NCBI RefSeq assembly: GCF_030182585.1
Contig: NZ_JARXOW010000001.1
Span: 2,852,001 to 2,916,000 of the forward strand
Reading direction: 5' to 3'
Source of the DNA: Pedobacter faecalis
GTDB taxonomy: Bacteria; Bacteroidota; Bacteroidia; Sphingobacteriales; Sphingobacteriaceae
DNA: 64,000 bases
Positions 1-9,020 of the stretch are shown piece by piece (positions within the stretch are counted from its first letter, which is position 1; each line of letters begins with the position of its first letter). The position numbers and the translations under genes are program-made. The notes under the pieces were generated by a model. It had not been told where the DNA came from, did not search any database, and was given only the letters and a program-made list of their open reading frames with translations.

Positions 1-702
1 GTGAACCTGAATTACCTTACGAAAATTTACACCGCAGGCAATGCTTTTATCGGCATAGAGAGCTCGGCATTCTATACGTATTTCAATAACCGGATCATCG
101 GGGATTTTGACAAGCATCCGGATTCCATTATCTACAGTAATCTGCGCGGACACGCAGTGAGCAAGGGCTTGAGCACAAATATAGACCTGACACTTCCGAA
201 CGGGCTGAAGGTTATTCTAGGAGCCACGTATCAGGATGTAGCGACCTACGAAGGCGGTGTAAAGCAACCTCAGATTCTGACGGAGAAATTTTCGGGTACC
301 TGGGCGGTGTCGTACAAGTTCAAGCGACTGAATTTGTCGGCCGACTACACCGGTAACATTTACAGCCCGATGCGGTTACCGCTGGCGGGAGAATTTGATC
401 CGCGCAAAGCATATTCGGATACATGGAGCATCCAGAACATCCAATTTACCTATAGTGGTTTTTCGCGCTTCGAATTATACGGAGGGGTTAAGAACCTGCT
501 TAACTGGACGCCAAACCGTGGAAATCCTTTTATTATAGCCCGGGCAAATGATCCCTTTGACCGGGGCGTGACCTATGATGATCAAGGACAGGTTATAAAG
601 ACTTCGGACAATCCCTACGCCCTTACTTTCGACCCAACTTATGTGTACGGACCCAACCAGGGAATCAGGGGATTTTTTGGCATTAGATATACAATTAAGT
701 AA
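1..702 (+). CDS. TonB-dependent receptor, C-terminal fragment (cut by window edge)
   Basis: The 233 residues visible are the end of an outer-membrane beta-barrel. They show alternating aromatic/polar strands, a plug-distal motif YGGVKNLLNW typical of TonB receptor barrels (the G-V-K-N-L-L-N-W strand), and an aromatic-rich final strand ending in GIRYTIK. The GTG at position 1 is simply the first in-frame codon, not a real start, because the gene begins outside the window. By family it imports a siderophore, metal chelate or other large nutrient across the outer membrane using TonB/ExbBD energy; the substrate cannot be told from this fragment. The next gene on the same strand starts 24 bp after its stop but has its own promoter-like sequence. 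Confidence 0.85.
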   Translation: MNLNYLTKIYTAGNAFIGIESSAFYTYFNNRIIGDFDKHPDSIIYSNLRGHAVSKGLSTNIDLTLPNGLKVILGATYQDVATYEGGVKQPQILTEKFSGTWAVSYKFKRLNLSADYTGNIYSPMRLPLAGEFDPRKAYSDTWSIQNIQFTYSGFSRFELYGGVKNLLNWTPNRGNPFIIARANDPFDRGVTYDDQGQVIKTSDNPYALTFDPTYVYGPNQGIRGFFGIRYTIK

Positions 703-713
703 AAGCAATCGCT

Positions 714-721
714 TAACTTTA
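714..721 (+). promoter_or_regulatory. Variant -7 box directly upstream of the DACNV gene
   Basis: TAACTTTA lies 4 nt before the ATG at 726. It matches the Bacteroidetes -7 element TAnnTTTG except for the last base. The spacing is the same as at the exact-match leaderless promoters elsewhere in this window. No convincing -33 element is visible. Confidence 0.4.
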
Positions 722-725
722 GGGC

Positions 726-1868
726 ATGAAGTACCCTTCCACCTACCAGGCCGCAAGGCATATTGCACCAAAAGTAGAGGCTATTTTTGCTGCACATCTT
801 GCCGCTGCGCGCGAAAATGGGGAGGACGACCTTGCGCCGCTTCCTACGCATGATGTTGTGGAGGCGGTTTTGGATGCGACCTTCTGGGCGAGTCTGAGAA
901 AAGAGGAGGGGCATTCGCCAAAAATATCCCTTGCTTTCCTGCCTCCGCAGCAGGCCGGCAATCCGCTTCTTTTTAAACAGCGGTTTAAGCTTACACCCTC
1001 CACCCTCACCAAGCTTGCGCCAGGAATAGAGCGCTCGGGCATCCATTTGGGTGTATGGGCCGAAGAAGGGGAGCTTTATATCTGGGGAACCACGGTGAGC
1101 ATCCCGAATTTTTGCTTTGTGGTAGATGTGTCAGAGCCGGCACTGCTGGTGATTAAGCATCGCCGGATTTATGGTTTCGGCAAGTTTACCAATGTGGCGG
1201 TGCTTAAAGGGGATCAGGTGAAGATGGTAGACGGACATATGGCCAGTACGCCGGACTGTCCGCCGATGCTGCTTTCCCTTCTGGACCTGACGGCGCCTTC
1301 GTACTGGAACGACTCTGTGAATGTGATGATCCAGCTCGCTGTGTCCATGCGTGCACATGGTCGGGGTGGCACGCTGCTTATTGTGAACCGCGAGAACAAC
1401 AACTGGCTCCAGTCTATTATCAAGCCGGTACAATATCTCATTCAGCCTGCATTCAACGGTTTATCTAAGCTGCTGCTGAACGAACGTAAGGAGTCGAGCC
1501 AGATCTTCTGGCAAACAGCATTGAGGCGGGAGGTAGAACACCTGGCGGGATTAACTGCAGTAGATGGTGCTACAGTGATCAGCAGTTCCTTCGAGCTTCT
1601 TGCCTTTGGTGCGAAAATTGGTCGTGCTAAGGGCAAAGACAATGTGGATGAACTGGCTTTTTCGGAACCGGTTGAAGGTGGCGCAGCGGTAGTTGTACAC
1701 CCCACGAAGGTTGGAGGGACCAGGCATCTGTCTGCGGCGCAGTTTGTTCATGACCAGCGTGATGCCACTGCGATGGTGGCTTCGCAGGACGGACACTTTA
1801 CCCTATATAGCTGGTCTGACCAACAGGACAGGGTACAGGCCCATAGAATCGATGCGCTATTACTCTAA
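726..1868 (+). CDS. DACNV-type sensor protein with diadenylate-cyclase-like (DisA_N-like) C-terminus
   Basis: Protein of 380 aa with no signal peptide or membrane segment. Residues 1-260 match my memory of the DACNV sensor domain that accompanies diadenylate-cyclase-like domains. Residues about 262-370 look like a DisA_N/DAC domain: DGA at 280-282 followed by a hydrophobic strand, and GTRH at 331-334 followed by a segment like the family's VVSEE.G.ISL strand. In true c-di-AMP synthases the second motif is RHR; here it reads RHL, so activity is uncertain. The role is inferred to be nucleotide sensing or cyclic dinucleotide metabolism in the cytoplasm. It stands alone, with no CdaR-like partner beside it. 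Confidence 0.6.
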   Translation: MKYPSTYQAARHIAPKVEAIFAAHLAAARENGEDDLAPLPTHDVVEAVLDATFWASLRKEEGHSPKISLAFLPPQQAGNPLLFKQRFKLTPSTLTKLAPGIERSGIHLGVWAEEGELYIWGTTVSIPNFCFVVDVSEPALLVIKHRRIYGFGKFTNVAVLKGDQVKMVDGHMASTPDCPPMLLSLLDLTAPSYWNDSVNVMIQLAVSMRAHGRGGTLLIVNRENNNWLQSIIKPVQYLIQPAFNGLSKLLLNERKESSQIFWQTALRREVEHLAGLTAVDGATVISSSFELLAFGAKIGRAKGKDNVDELAFSEPVEGGAAVVVHPTKVGGTRHLSAAQFVHDQRDATAMVASQDGHFTLYSWSDQQDRVQAHRIDALLL

Positions 1869-1878
1869 TAGTTTACGG

Positions 1879-2037
1879 TCAGGAATAGATTACCGCTCCG
1901 GCGATGACCATAGCGATTAACAGCAGCATGACCACGCGGTCGTAACTGATCCATTGCGTTTTTGTAAGCGGCTTTGGTTGATTCTGAACCTTTTGTCGGA
2001 CAAAAGTGAATGAAAGGGGATGTGTTTTGATCAACAT
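1879..2037 (-). CDS. Small putative membrane protein, 52 aa
   Basis: Reading from the ATG at 2037 gives 52 aa with a polar first half (including a QKVQNQPKPL stretch) and one C-terminal hydrophobic helix, VVMLLLIAMVIAGAVIYS. The reading frame extends upstream to 2142, but the extra residues look non-coding, so I chose the internal ATG. No clear ribosome site is seen. It is convergent with the DACNV gene, and the stops are 10 bp apart. Function unknown. Support is only the tail-anchor-like architecture, so it may be spurious. Confidence 0.35.
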   Translation of the reverse strand: MLIKTHPLSFTFVRQKVQNQPKPLTKTQWISYDRVVMLLLIAMVIAGAVIYS

Positions 2038-2242
2038 AGGAAGATAGTATAGGTGCACTAAAATCATATCAAACCCCAAGCCATCCGTCCATGGATATGT
2101 GGAATTGTTAATAACTTTCTCTTTTTTGTTAATTACACACACTAACCGGACACATTAATCTTTTAATATCAATCTTTAAGAAAATATTGTATTGATAATC
2201 AGTCGGATATATTTGATACTGTTTCTTTTATAGTACTTTGTA

Positions 2243-2274
2243 TTGCATATTACTGTATAAAACATATATCTTTG
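2243..2274 (+). promoter_or_regulatory. padR promoter, probable leaderless start
   Basis: The -7 box TATCTTTG (2267-2274) lies 4 nt before the ATG at 2279. A TTG at 2243-2245 sits 21 nt upstream of it, about where the Bacteroidetes -33 element is expected. With this geometry transcription would start at or next to the A of the ATG. Confidence 0.6.
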
Positions 2275-2278
2275 TTTT

Positions 2279-2626
2279 ATGATAGCAGAAAACACACAGA
2301 CGCAAATGCGTAAGGGCATACTTGAATATTGTGTGCTCTTAATTATCTCCAAAGGCGAGATTTACGCGTCGGATATTATTGCTGAGCTTAAATCGGCCAA
2401 GCTTCTTGTGGTGGAAGGTACGTTGTATCCTTTACTAACGAGGCTCAAGAACAATGGCCTGCTTGCGTATAATTGGGTAGAGTCCACTTCCGGTCCGCCC
2501 CGTAAATATTATGTGCTTACCGAGCAGGGCAGAGCAATCCTTAGCCAGCTCGACGCTACCTGGCAAGAGCTTTCCCATGCTATAAACACGTCAAAAAATT
2601 CTCAGGCAAACAAATCCGATAAATGA
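2279..2626 (+). CDS. PadR family transcriptional regulator
   Basis: Protein of 115 aa, the usual size of a short (subfamily 2) PadR repressor. A winged helix covers about residues 8-85: the ILEYCVLLIIS helix, the ASDIIAEL recognition region, and the typical VVEGTLYPLLTRLKNNGLL motif, then GPPRKYYVLTEQG of the wing. It is followed 7 bp later by a PspC-domain membrane protein, the common Bacteroidetes pairing, so it probably represses its own operon and senses envelope stress. Its own promoter appears to give a leaderless mRNA. Confidence 0.93.
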   Translation: MIAENTQTQMRKGILEYCVLLIISKGEIYASDIIAELKSAKLLVVEGTLYPLLTRLKNNGLLAYNWVESTSGPPRKYYVLTEQGRAILSQLDATWQELSHAINTSKNSQANKSDK

Positions 2627-2633
2627 GCAGAAA

Positions 2634-4199
2634 ATGAAAAAGACATTTAATATAAACATCGGCAACTCCATCATTCAAATTGAAGAGGACGCCTACGAAA
2701 TGTTGGTCGCCTATATGAACGAGATAAAACAGCATTTCGCCCGGACGGCCGAAGACTTTGAAATTGTGACCGATATTGAGAACAGGATAGCCGAAATGCT
2801 TCATGAAAATCTTAGTTCAGGACAAAAGCAGGCCATCGGCATCGATGATATACGCTCGGTTATGGAGCGTATGGGCTCCGTGAGTGATTTCGAGCATTCC
2901 GCAGAGGCTGAGTTTGCAGACCCCCGGGCAGGAAGCGCTTATGCGTTTTCGGTGAAGAAGTTATTCCGAAATACAGACCAGGCGGTTATCGCCGGAGTAT
3001 GTTCCGGACTTGGGCACTACCTCGACGTGGATGTACGCTGGGTACGTGTTGCTGCTTTCCTCAGCATTTTCGCAGGGGGGCTGGGTATCCTCACTTATGT
3101 TATCCTGTGGATCATGGTGCCAAAGGCAGAAACAAGGGTTGAGAAAATGAGCATGAAAGGTATGGAGGCTAACCTGCGCGGTTTTGCGAGCAGCAATTTT
3201 GATCCTTTCTTTAAGCAGAGCAAGGGATCGCTATCGGAGATGATGGACTTTGTGTCCGGTGCGTTGTCGAAGCTGTTCCGCTTTGTCTTCAAGCTTGCCG
3301 CAGTCTTGATCATCGCATGGGCATCACTGGCTTTGATCGGCTTAATGGTGGGTACTGTAGCCCTGATGGGTTTTTGGGATACGCAGGCGTCGGGTTATTT
3401 TCCATTCAATATCGTCAACGACAGTTATTTTAGTCCCCTGCTGATCTCCGCCTTTATTGTAGCCAGTATCCCCTTGCTTGCGCTGTTGCTGTTTTCCCTT
3501 CGCGTGGCGTTTACCAAGAGGCCAGTCAACCGCACGCTGTCTTTTGTGCTGCTGATTATTTGGTTGTGCGGCGTGGCGCCGCTTGCCTACTATATCACCC
3601 GTATCTCGTCTGAGTTTAAAGAGGGTGCCGAGTTTGCAGAGGTAGGTGAGCTAAAACCTTATCCGGTGTATACGCTAAAAATGGACAGGACCCGGTATTT
3701 TACGGCGGCAGATAGCCTGAGGTATAAAATTGACCGTAAAAACTATAAAGACAGAAAGATCTTAAACGATATAGACCACGAATTCGAGTCGCCCCGCAAT
3801 GTGCGTATCTGGATCGAGAAGAGCGACAATGATAAGGCTTCAGTAACCCGGAACTTCAAGGCAAGGGGCCTGGACTTTGAGACTGCACTGATCAATGCGC
3901 GCAACATACATTATGATTTCAGTCAGACAGATTCGGTAGTGAACCTAGGGCATTCGATTCACCTGAGCAAAGGCAGCAACTGGCGCGGTCAGGAAGTAGA
4001 ACTGATTGTCCGGCTCCCTGTTGGCACCCGGCTCAATCTTCACAAAGATTTCCACCGTTATCTGAGCGGCAATCTTTACTGGGACTGCGACGAGGGGAAT
4101 GATGAACACCATGTGCATGAGCTCGAATATTTTGAACTACTGATGACGGCAAATGGCCTGCAATGTGTGCACCCTAAACCTAAGGAGCCGGAAGATTAG
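2634..4199 (+). CDS. PspC domain membrane protein
   Basis: Protein of 521 aa. Residues 1-90 form a soluble helical domain of the kind found before PspC in Bacteroidetes (INIGNSIIQIEEDAYEML onwards). The PspC domain is at about 108-166, with GVCSGLGHYLDVDVRWVRVA and then a membrane helix ending LWIMVPK. Three further hydrophobic segments follow near 215-245, 265-290 and 303-322, then a C-terminal soluble region of about 190 aa. It is cotranscribed with the PadR regulator upstream. By family it is an inner-membrane stress sensor or effector related to phage-shock-protein C; the exact partner is unknown. The stop abuts the stop of the opposing gene with no spacing. Confidence 0.9.
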   Translation: MKKTFNINIGNSIIQIEEDAYEMLVAYMNEIKQHFARTAEDFEIVTDIENRIAEMLHENLSSGQKQAIGIDDIRSVMERMGSVSDFEHSAEAEFADPRAGSAYAFSVKKLFRNTDQAVIAGVCSGLGHYLDVDVRWVRVAAFLSIFAGGLGILTYVILWIMVPKAETRVEKMSMKGMEANLRGFASSNFDPFFKQSKGSLSEMMDFVSGALSKLFRFVFKLAAVLIIAWASLALIGLMVGTVALMGFWDTQASGYFPFNIVNDSYFSPLLISAFIVASIPLLALLLFSLRVAFTKRPVNRTLSFVLLIIWLCGVAPLAYYITRISSEFKEGAEFAEVGELKPYPVYTLKMDRTRYFTAADSLRYKIDRKNYKDRKILNDIDHEFESPRNVRIWIEKSDNDKASVTRNFKARGLDFETALINARNIHYDFSQTDSVVNLGHSIHLSKGSNWRGQEVELIVRLPVGTRLNLHKDFHRYLSGNLYWDCDEGNDEHHVHELEYFELLMTANGLQCVHPKPKEPED

Positions 4200-6923
4200 T
4201 TATTTAACCGTGTACCGATGCACAGAACGGCTAACCTGGCCGTTCTTGTCTATCCCTTCGATCACCACGCGGTACGTTCCGTTGCCATCGGCATTATAGT
4301 ATTCCATGGCGCTCGTTCCGCCAGCGCCGGTAATCACCTTCGGGTTCCAGTAGATGGTTGTCCGCAAATCATTGAAATTATAGGTGTTGGCCGGGTTTAC
4401 ATATTTTGGTGAGTAGAACTCCCGCTGACGGGCAAAGCCCTTAGGAGAAAACTTAAGCAGGTTGGCCTCCGGGATCATATTTCTCAGGTCTTGTACACTG
4501 ATCTTCTGCCCCTTCACCGGCTTCTTCGTGTTTACCACCAATACGCCGCGGGTGTTATACAAACGGTCGATCGTGCCGAGTTCGTCTTTTAAAAAGATCT
4601 CTACGTTTTCAACCTCCTCAGGTAAGACTGCCATCAGTCCCGTGAAATCAATCGGTGCCCCGTTCAGGAAGATCTGCATAGGTATGCGGCTGCCTGCATT
4701 ATAATCGCGGCTTACATAGAAGTTGTTCTGAAAGAAAGTTACGCCATTTAAAGAGTTTTGCATGGCCTGAGCAATTGAAGCGAAGTTTTTAAATCGATCG
4801 CCTTCTACCACTGTGACATTGATATTGCCCAGACTGGTTAAAGACGGATGATCACTGTGGCTTGGACGTTTGATTTTCGTTCCTTCGATCTTCACCTCCT
4901 TCAGGGTTCTCAAATAGCTGTATTTTCGCTTACTGTTATCGAGATACGGTGCCAGGGCGCTATCAATATTTATGGTCTCAGTCTGCGGGTGAAGATTCTT
5001 GAAGGCAGGTGCCGCAGGCTGACCGTCGAGCAAGATCATCAGGCTGGATCCGCCGGCGCTGTATTTGGCATTGATCACCACCTCGGAAGAGTCGGGAATA
5101 ACAAGGTTCGGGAAAGCAAATGTGCCGGTAGGACTGGTTACTGTCTCCGCTGAAATACGCGAGTCGGTTACCGTAAGACGTAGCGCACCTTTTCTTACAG
5201 GCATACCAGTCCTGTCGCGCAGGGTACCCGTAACACGCATATCCTGCTCAGGCAACACAGCGATTGGCGGGAATTGCGCGGTGAGCGCTTCCTTAAAATT
5301 GAACCTGCGGTAACCTTGAGTGAGCAGCAGGACATCAAGATCTGACAGCTTCTTTTCATCAGGCTTATTGAAATAGTAGTTCGGCTTTTCCACATAGCCT
5401 TTCAGATCATTGGTGAGCAGCAGGGAACTGTAAATGGTCACCTCAGCATCCTCATCTACAGGTACCTTCTGGTCGTCGGTTACCGATACGGAATAGTTCC
5501 CGTCCATCGGGTCAGCCCCATTTTTCGCGGTCACGCTGAGTTTTACCTTCTGCCGGGGCCTGTAGGCAGCCAGATCAGTCTTCAGTTCCACCTTAACCTG
5601 TGGGGAGGGGTTGTTGAACGCCAGGCGTTCGCTGATGGGCTGACCGCTTTCAGAAAACAGGGTGATCTGCATAATGCCGGATGGAAAGGTCTCCTTCGGT
5701 ATTTTTGCACTGATGAGCTGACTGTTGAGTTTGGTTTTTGCGGCATAACAAATCACCCCTCCGTGGGTACCCACGAGGAAAAGTGTCTTGTTCTTGTTGA
5801 CGGAAAAATAGGTGTTGTTGGCCAGTATCTTAACCTGAAGCGTTAGCGGGTCGGTATTGTCTACCTGTACCGTAGCTCCTGCAGCCACTACTTTCGGCAA
5901 ATCATAGGTTTTGGTAGAGCCATCCGGGAAGTTGACGCTGGCTTTGTAGCTTTTACCTTCCTCGGGCGTAAACATGAAGGAACCCATGCCCAGATGGGAT
6001 GATGCTATCTGCAACACGGTAGCACCGCCGCCGTCTGTTACTGTTCCTTTTATGTCGGCACCCAGTCCGGCGGCATTGATCGCTTTAAAACCAACTTTAA
6101 GCGGGATGCCGCTGATCAGTTCACCTCCTTCGGGGAAAAACTGAAGGTCGTACTCATTTTTCACCGGGGCCAGTTTGAAAGATTTCGTCAGGATGTCGTC
6201 GCTGGCAATCTCCAGGCGGGTGACGAGTTCGCCGTCGGTGATCGGGCCGTTTTTACGCGGATCGATCTTGATTTTCAGTATGCCGTTCTGGTCGGTTGTG
6301 CCCTTGCCTTTGCTCACTACGTCAAAGTTGGAATTGACTTCCCAGGTAACCTGCTTGTTCGGCAAAGGCATGTTCTCCGCACTCTTAAACTGCAGGGTAG
6401 CATCTATAAGCTGACTTTTGTCGGTTTGCGTATTCTTGTAGCTGAAATGGGTGATCAGCTCTTTATCTATCGCTTCTCCAACCGGGATGGTACGCGTAAA
6501 CAAATGCGCATGATCAAAGTTCAGCATCCACAGCGTGTAAGCGCGAAAGTGATAATTGCCTTGGCGGTAGGTGCCCTGATTCAGCGGAATGCTGCCCTCC
6601 GCTACCCCATTAACCAATGGCAGCTTAAGTGTTTGAACCAGTGAATCGCGACTGTTGATCACCTCCACATACATGATTTTGCTGAGCTGTGTAGGCAGGT
6701 TCTGTTCCATGGTGACATAACCTTTGAGCCATACTGTGTCAGCCACGCTGTAGTAAGGTTTATCGAAATGGACATATGCCCGCTCAACCGGCCTGCTCTC
6801 CGATAGTTCTTTGGACTTGTCGATGATTTTGCTCAGAACGATGCTGTCCTGCTGAGCTTGTGTGGAATAGTTTATGCCGGCCAGCAGAATGATGGCAGCT
6901 ATGATGACTCTGAATATCCTCAT
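4200..6923 (-). CDS. Large secreted MG2-like / TonB-plug domain protein
   Basis: Protein of 907 aa with an N-terminal signal peptide (about 1-24, ending STQAQ). Residues about 45-150 resemble an MG2 domain of the alpha-2-macroglobulin type (ERAYVHFDKPYYSVADTVWL). Several Ig-like macroglobulin modules follow, then a carboxypeptidase-regulatory-like domain near 570-640 (MRVTGTLRDRTGMPVRKG) and a TonB-receptor plug-like segment near 730-810 (IPMQIFLNGAPIDF to GVLVVNTK). No beta-barrel follows, so it is not a receptor. Family members are common, poorly characterised periplasmic or surface proteins of Bacteroidetes. It is monocistronic by appearance and convergent with the PspC gene. Confidence 0.8.
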   Translation of the reverse strand: MRIFRVIIAAIILLAGINYSTQAQQDSIVLSKIIDKSKELSESRPVERAYVHFDKPYYSVADTVWLKGYVTMEQNLPTQLSKIMYVEVINSRDSLVQTLKLPLVNGVAEGSIPLNQGTYRQGNYHFRAYTLWMLNFDHAHLFTRTIPVGEAIDKELITHFSYKNTQTDKSQLIDATLQFKSAENMPLPNKQVTWEVNSNFDVVSKGKGTTDQNGILKIKIDPRKNGPITDGELVTRLEIASDDILTKSFKLAPVKNEYDLQFFPEGGELISGIPLKVGFKAINAAGLGADIKGTVTDGGGATVLQIASSHLGMGSFMFTPEEGKSYKASVNFPDGSTKTYDLPKVVAAGATVQVDNTDPLTLQVKILANNTYFSVNKNKTLFLVGTHGGVICYAAKTKLNSQLISAKIPKETFPSGIMQITLFSESGQPISERLAFNNPSPQVKVELKTDLAAYRPRQKVKLSVTAKNGADPMDGNYSVSVTDDQKVPVDEDAEVTIYSSLLLTNDLKGYVEKPNYYFNKPDEKKLSDLDVLLLTQGYRRFNFKEALTAQFPPIAVLPEQDMRVTGTLRDRTGMPVRKGALRLTVTDSRISAETVTSPTGTFAFPNLVIPDSSEVVINAKYSAGGSSLMILLDGQPAAPAFKNLHPQTETINIDSALAPYLDNSKRKYSYLRTLKEVKIEGTKIKRPSHSDHPSLTSLGNINVTVVEGDRFKNFASIAQAMQNSLNGVTFFQNNFYVSRDYNAGSRIPMQIFLNGAPIDFTGLMAVLPEEVENVEIFLKDELGTIDRLYNTRGVLVVNTKKPVKGQKISVQDLRNMIPEANLLKFSPKGFARQREFYSPKYVNPANTYNFNDLRTTIYWNPKVITGAGGTSAMEYYNADGNGTYRVVIEGIDKNGQVSRSVHRYTVK

Positions 6924-7019
6924 TAAAACGAATGTCTGGTATTAACCTCGCTAATATATTCATTTAATAAAAGCATCAGATTAAATACCAGACAGATTTA
7001 ACATTTTTTGACAGTTGTG

Positions 7020-7652
7020 CTATGATAGCACAGTGACAAAACTATCGAGCGGTTTGCGTACCTTTTTAAGGTTCACGAGCCAGTCGTTTTCGGTATCGCG
7101 ATAACCCAGCGGCAGAATGGTGGTGCTTTTTAGTCCCTTTTCCCTCAATCCGAGCAATGCGTCGAGCTCAGCTGCATTGAAACCTTCCATGGGGGTGGCA
7201 TCTACTTTCAAAGTTGCGGCTTCAATGATGGCCGCACCAAATGCGATGTACGACTGCCGTGCCGCATGCTGGAAGTTTTCTTCCGCAGACCTTATAGTAT
7301 ATAACGACAGCAGGCGTTTAACGTAGTCTTCCGTAGCCGATTCCGGCAGGCCCCGTTCGGCATTGGTATGCGCAAATACCGTTCTGATTCGTTGCTCCGT
7401 ATAATTATCCCAGGCCGCAAACACGAGTAAATGCGAACAGTCAGTGATTTGCGATTGATCGAAGGCTATCGGTCTGATCTTTTCTTTAAGTTCCTTATCG
7501 GTAATAACGATAATTTCAAACGGTTGCAAGCCTGAGGATGTAGGCGCCAGGTGGGCTGCCTTTATGATCTGGTCGACTTTTTCCTGCTCAACAGGTGCGC
7601 CGTTCATTTTTTTAACGGCATACCGCCATTGCAAAGCTTCTATTACACTCAT
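7020..7652 (-). CDS. Nitroreductase family NAD(P)H-dependent oxidoreductase
   Basis: Protein of 210 aa, the normal size for an NfsB-like FMN nitroreductase. It has the N-terminal RYAVKKM motif, the FMN-binding stretch AAHLAPTSSGLQPFEIIVI, and a C-terminal LPLGYRDTENDWL motif. By family it is a cytoplasmic flavoenzyme that reduces nitro compounds or quinones with NAD(P)H; the physiological substrate is unknown. A 94-bp gap separates it from the TlpA-like gene on its right, so cotranscription is uncertain. Confidence 0.92.
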   Translation of the reverse strand: MSVIEALQWRYAVKKMNGAPVEQEKVDQIIKAAHLAPTSSGLQPFEIIVITDKELKEKIRPIAFDQSQITDCSHLLVFAAWDNYTEQRIRTVFAHTNAERGLPESATEDYVKRLLSLYTIRSAEENFQHAARQSYIAFGAAIIEAATLKVDATPMEGFNAAELDALLGLREKGLKSTTILPLGYRDTENDWLVNLKKVRKPLDSFVTVLS

Positions 7653-7746
7653 AACTATGTTTTATTTTTATAACACTGTTAGCAAATGTAGTAACGTTAC
7701 TTTGTAATGGCGATATGGGACTACGGCTTATGACACAGGAATGATT

Positions 7747-8994
7747 TTAATTGAGCAGTTTATCCAGCTGGGTGCGTAGCAAAGGGTCGGACGGACGATA
7801 GGCATCCCCTGCAACGATCTTGCCTGCTGGATCTATCAAAATAAATCGTGGTATGGAATTGATATTATATTTCTTGATAAAGTCTGAGGAGAAATCTTTG
7901 TCGGCCATCACCTGTATCCCGCCAAGTTTATTGTCTTTCACGTAACTTACCCATTTAGACTTGTCTGCCAGGCGGTCAACCGACAAACTCACGAATTCGA
8001 TGTTTTTTCCTGCGTAATCATGTTCCACCTTTTGCAGAAAGGGAATCTCCGCTTTGCAGGGTGCACACCAGGTCGCCCATACATCGATATAAACGTATTT
8101 ACCGCGGAGCGACTTCAGGGAAACTCTTTTGCCGTCTACATCGGCATAGTCGAAGTCGGGCGACAAGGCATTGCCTGCCATCATTTTGTAGTTGGCGTAG
8201 ATGGTTTCGATCTCCTTCCTATGCGCGGCATTCTTCGAGCTGCTCATGAAACTTCTGTAAGCACTTTCCTTGGCTGCACTGTCTTTCACCATTTTCAGTA
8301 TCTCTGTGGTGTACTGATAGTTCAGTTGATCCTGTACAAAACCTGCAGGAATTTCTGCCTTCACCACCTTCAGCTTCACAATGGGCATCCCCGCCCAGCC
8401 CATGGTCGTGTCTTGTCTGTACTTGAAGTTTCTCAGGTAGGTGATATAGTCGCCCAGCCAGGTGCGGTAGGCGGCAGACCGTTTAAACAGCGCCTCGTTA
8501 TCGAGTTCCGCATCTCCGTATACCTTGTCCATAACTGCTTTTCGCTCATCCGGACTGAGTGTTTTAACGAAAGCCTTCTTTTGGGCTTCCGCGATGAGGG
8601 TTGTAAAATTAGGGTCCCCCTTTTTGGTGGTCATAACATGTTCAAGATTGGCCATACCTACAGAATCCATCCCATACAGTCCACCATGCCAGCTCATGAC
8701 CTTCCTGGCATGAAAGTCTACATCCTTGCGCGCGAGTGCCTGCAGCGCCGGGGTCTTTTGTTTGGCGATCTCTGGTTCCATCGCTTTCCGGTATTCCTGT
8801 AACTTTTGTTCTACTTCCGGTACCGGAATCACGTAAAATTTGTACAGGTATGTGCCGTTGTGTAAGGGCACGAAACGCCCTAAGGCTTTGTCCTTGTTGG
8901 CCACAAGATCATCGGTGAGCTCAGTTTTGCCTGTTTGCGCAAAGCCCTGAAATGTAAGTGTCATCATCATGACACTGGTGATTAATGCTTTCAT
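7747..8994 (-). CDS. TlpA-like thioredoxin-fold thiol-disulfide oxidoreductase
   Basis: Protein of 415 aa with a signal peptide (cleavage near GFAQ, residue 20). The first 270 residues are a helical region seen in Bacteroidetes TlpA-like proteins. The C-terminal 140 residues are an AhpC/TSA-thioredoxin domain with the active site WCAPCK at 309-314 and a cis-proline motif SIPRFILID. By family it acts in the periplasm on disulfides. It is the last gene of the ECF-FecR-SusC-SusD operon, 26 bp after susD, the usual position for such thioredoxins in Sphingobacteriaceae loci, so it may process the imported substrate or fold the receptor complex. Confidence 0.92.
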   Translation of the reverse strand: MKALITSVMMMTLTFQGFAQTGKTELTDDLVANKDKALGRFVPLHNGTYLYKFYVIPVPEVEQKLQEYRKAMEPEIAKQKTPALQALARKDVDFHARKVMSWHGGLYGMDSVGMANLEHVMTTKKGDPNFTTLIAEAQKKAFVKTLSPDERKAVMDKVYGDAELDNEALFKRSAAYRTWLGDYITYLRNFKYRQDTTMGWAGMPIVKLKVVKAEIPAGFVQDQLNYQYTTEILKMVKDSAAKESAYRSFMSSSKNAAHRKEIETIYANYKMMAGNALSPDFDYADVDGKRVSLKSLRGKYVYIDVWATWCAPCKAEIPFLQKVEHDYAGKNIEFVSLSVDRLADKSKWVSYVKDNKLGGIQVMADKDFSSDFIKKYNINSIPRFILIDPAGKIVAGDAYRPSDPLLRTQLDKLLN

Positions 8995-9020
8995 TGTTTT
9001 GAGTATATAAATGTTATGGG

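Larger units (their letters stand above)
1869..2278. other. 410-bp stretch between DACNV gene and padR
   Basis: AT-rich, particularly from 2100 on. It holds only the weak 52-aa minus-strand candidate (1879-2037) and the padR promoter at its right end. I see no tRNA, terminator hairpin or long repeat in it. Confidence 0.6.

Noticed and set aside
8020..8802. Long open frame (260 codons) on the plus strand opposite the TlpA-like gene
   Set aside because: It is antisense to a clear thioredoxin gene, has no domain or signal, and its composition follows the codon use of the real gene.
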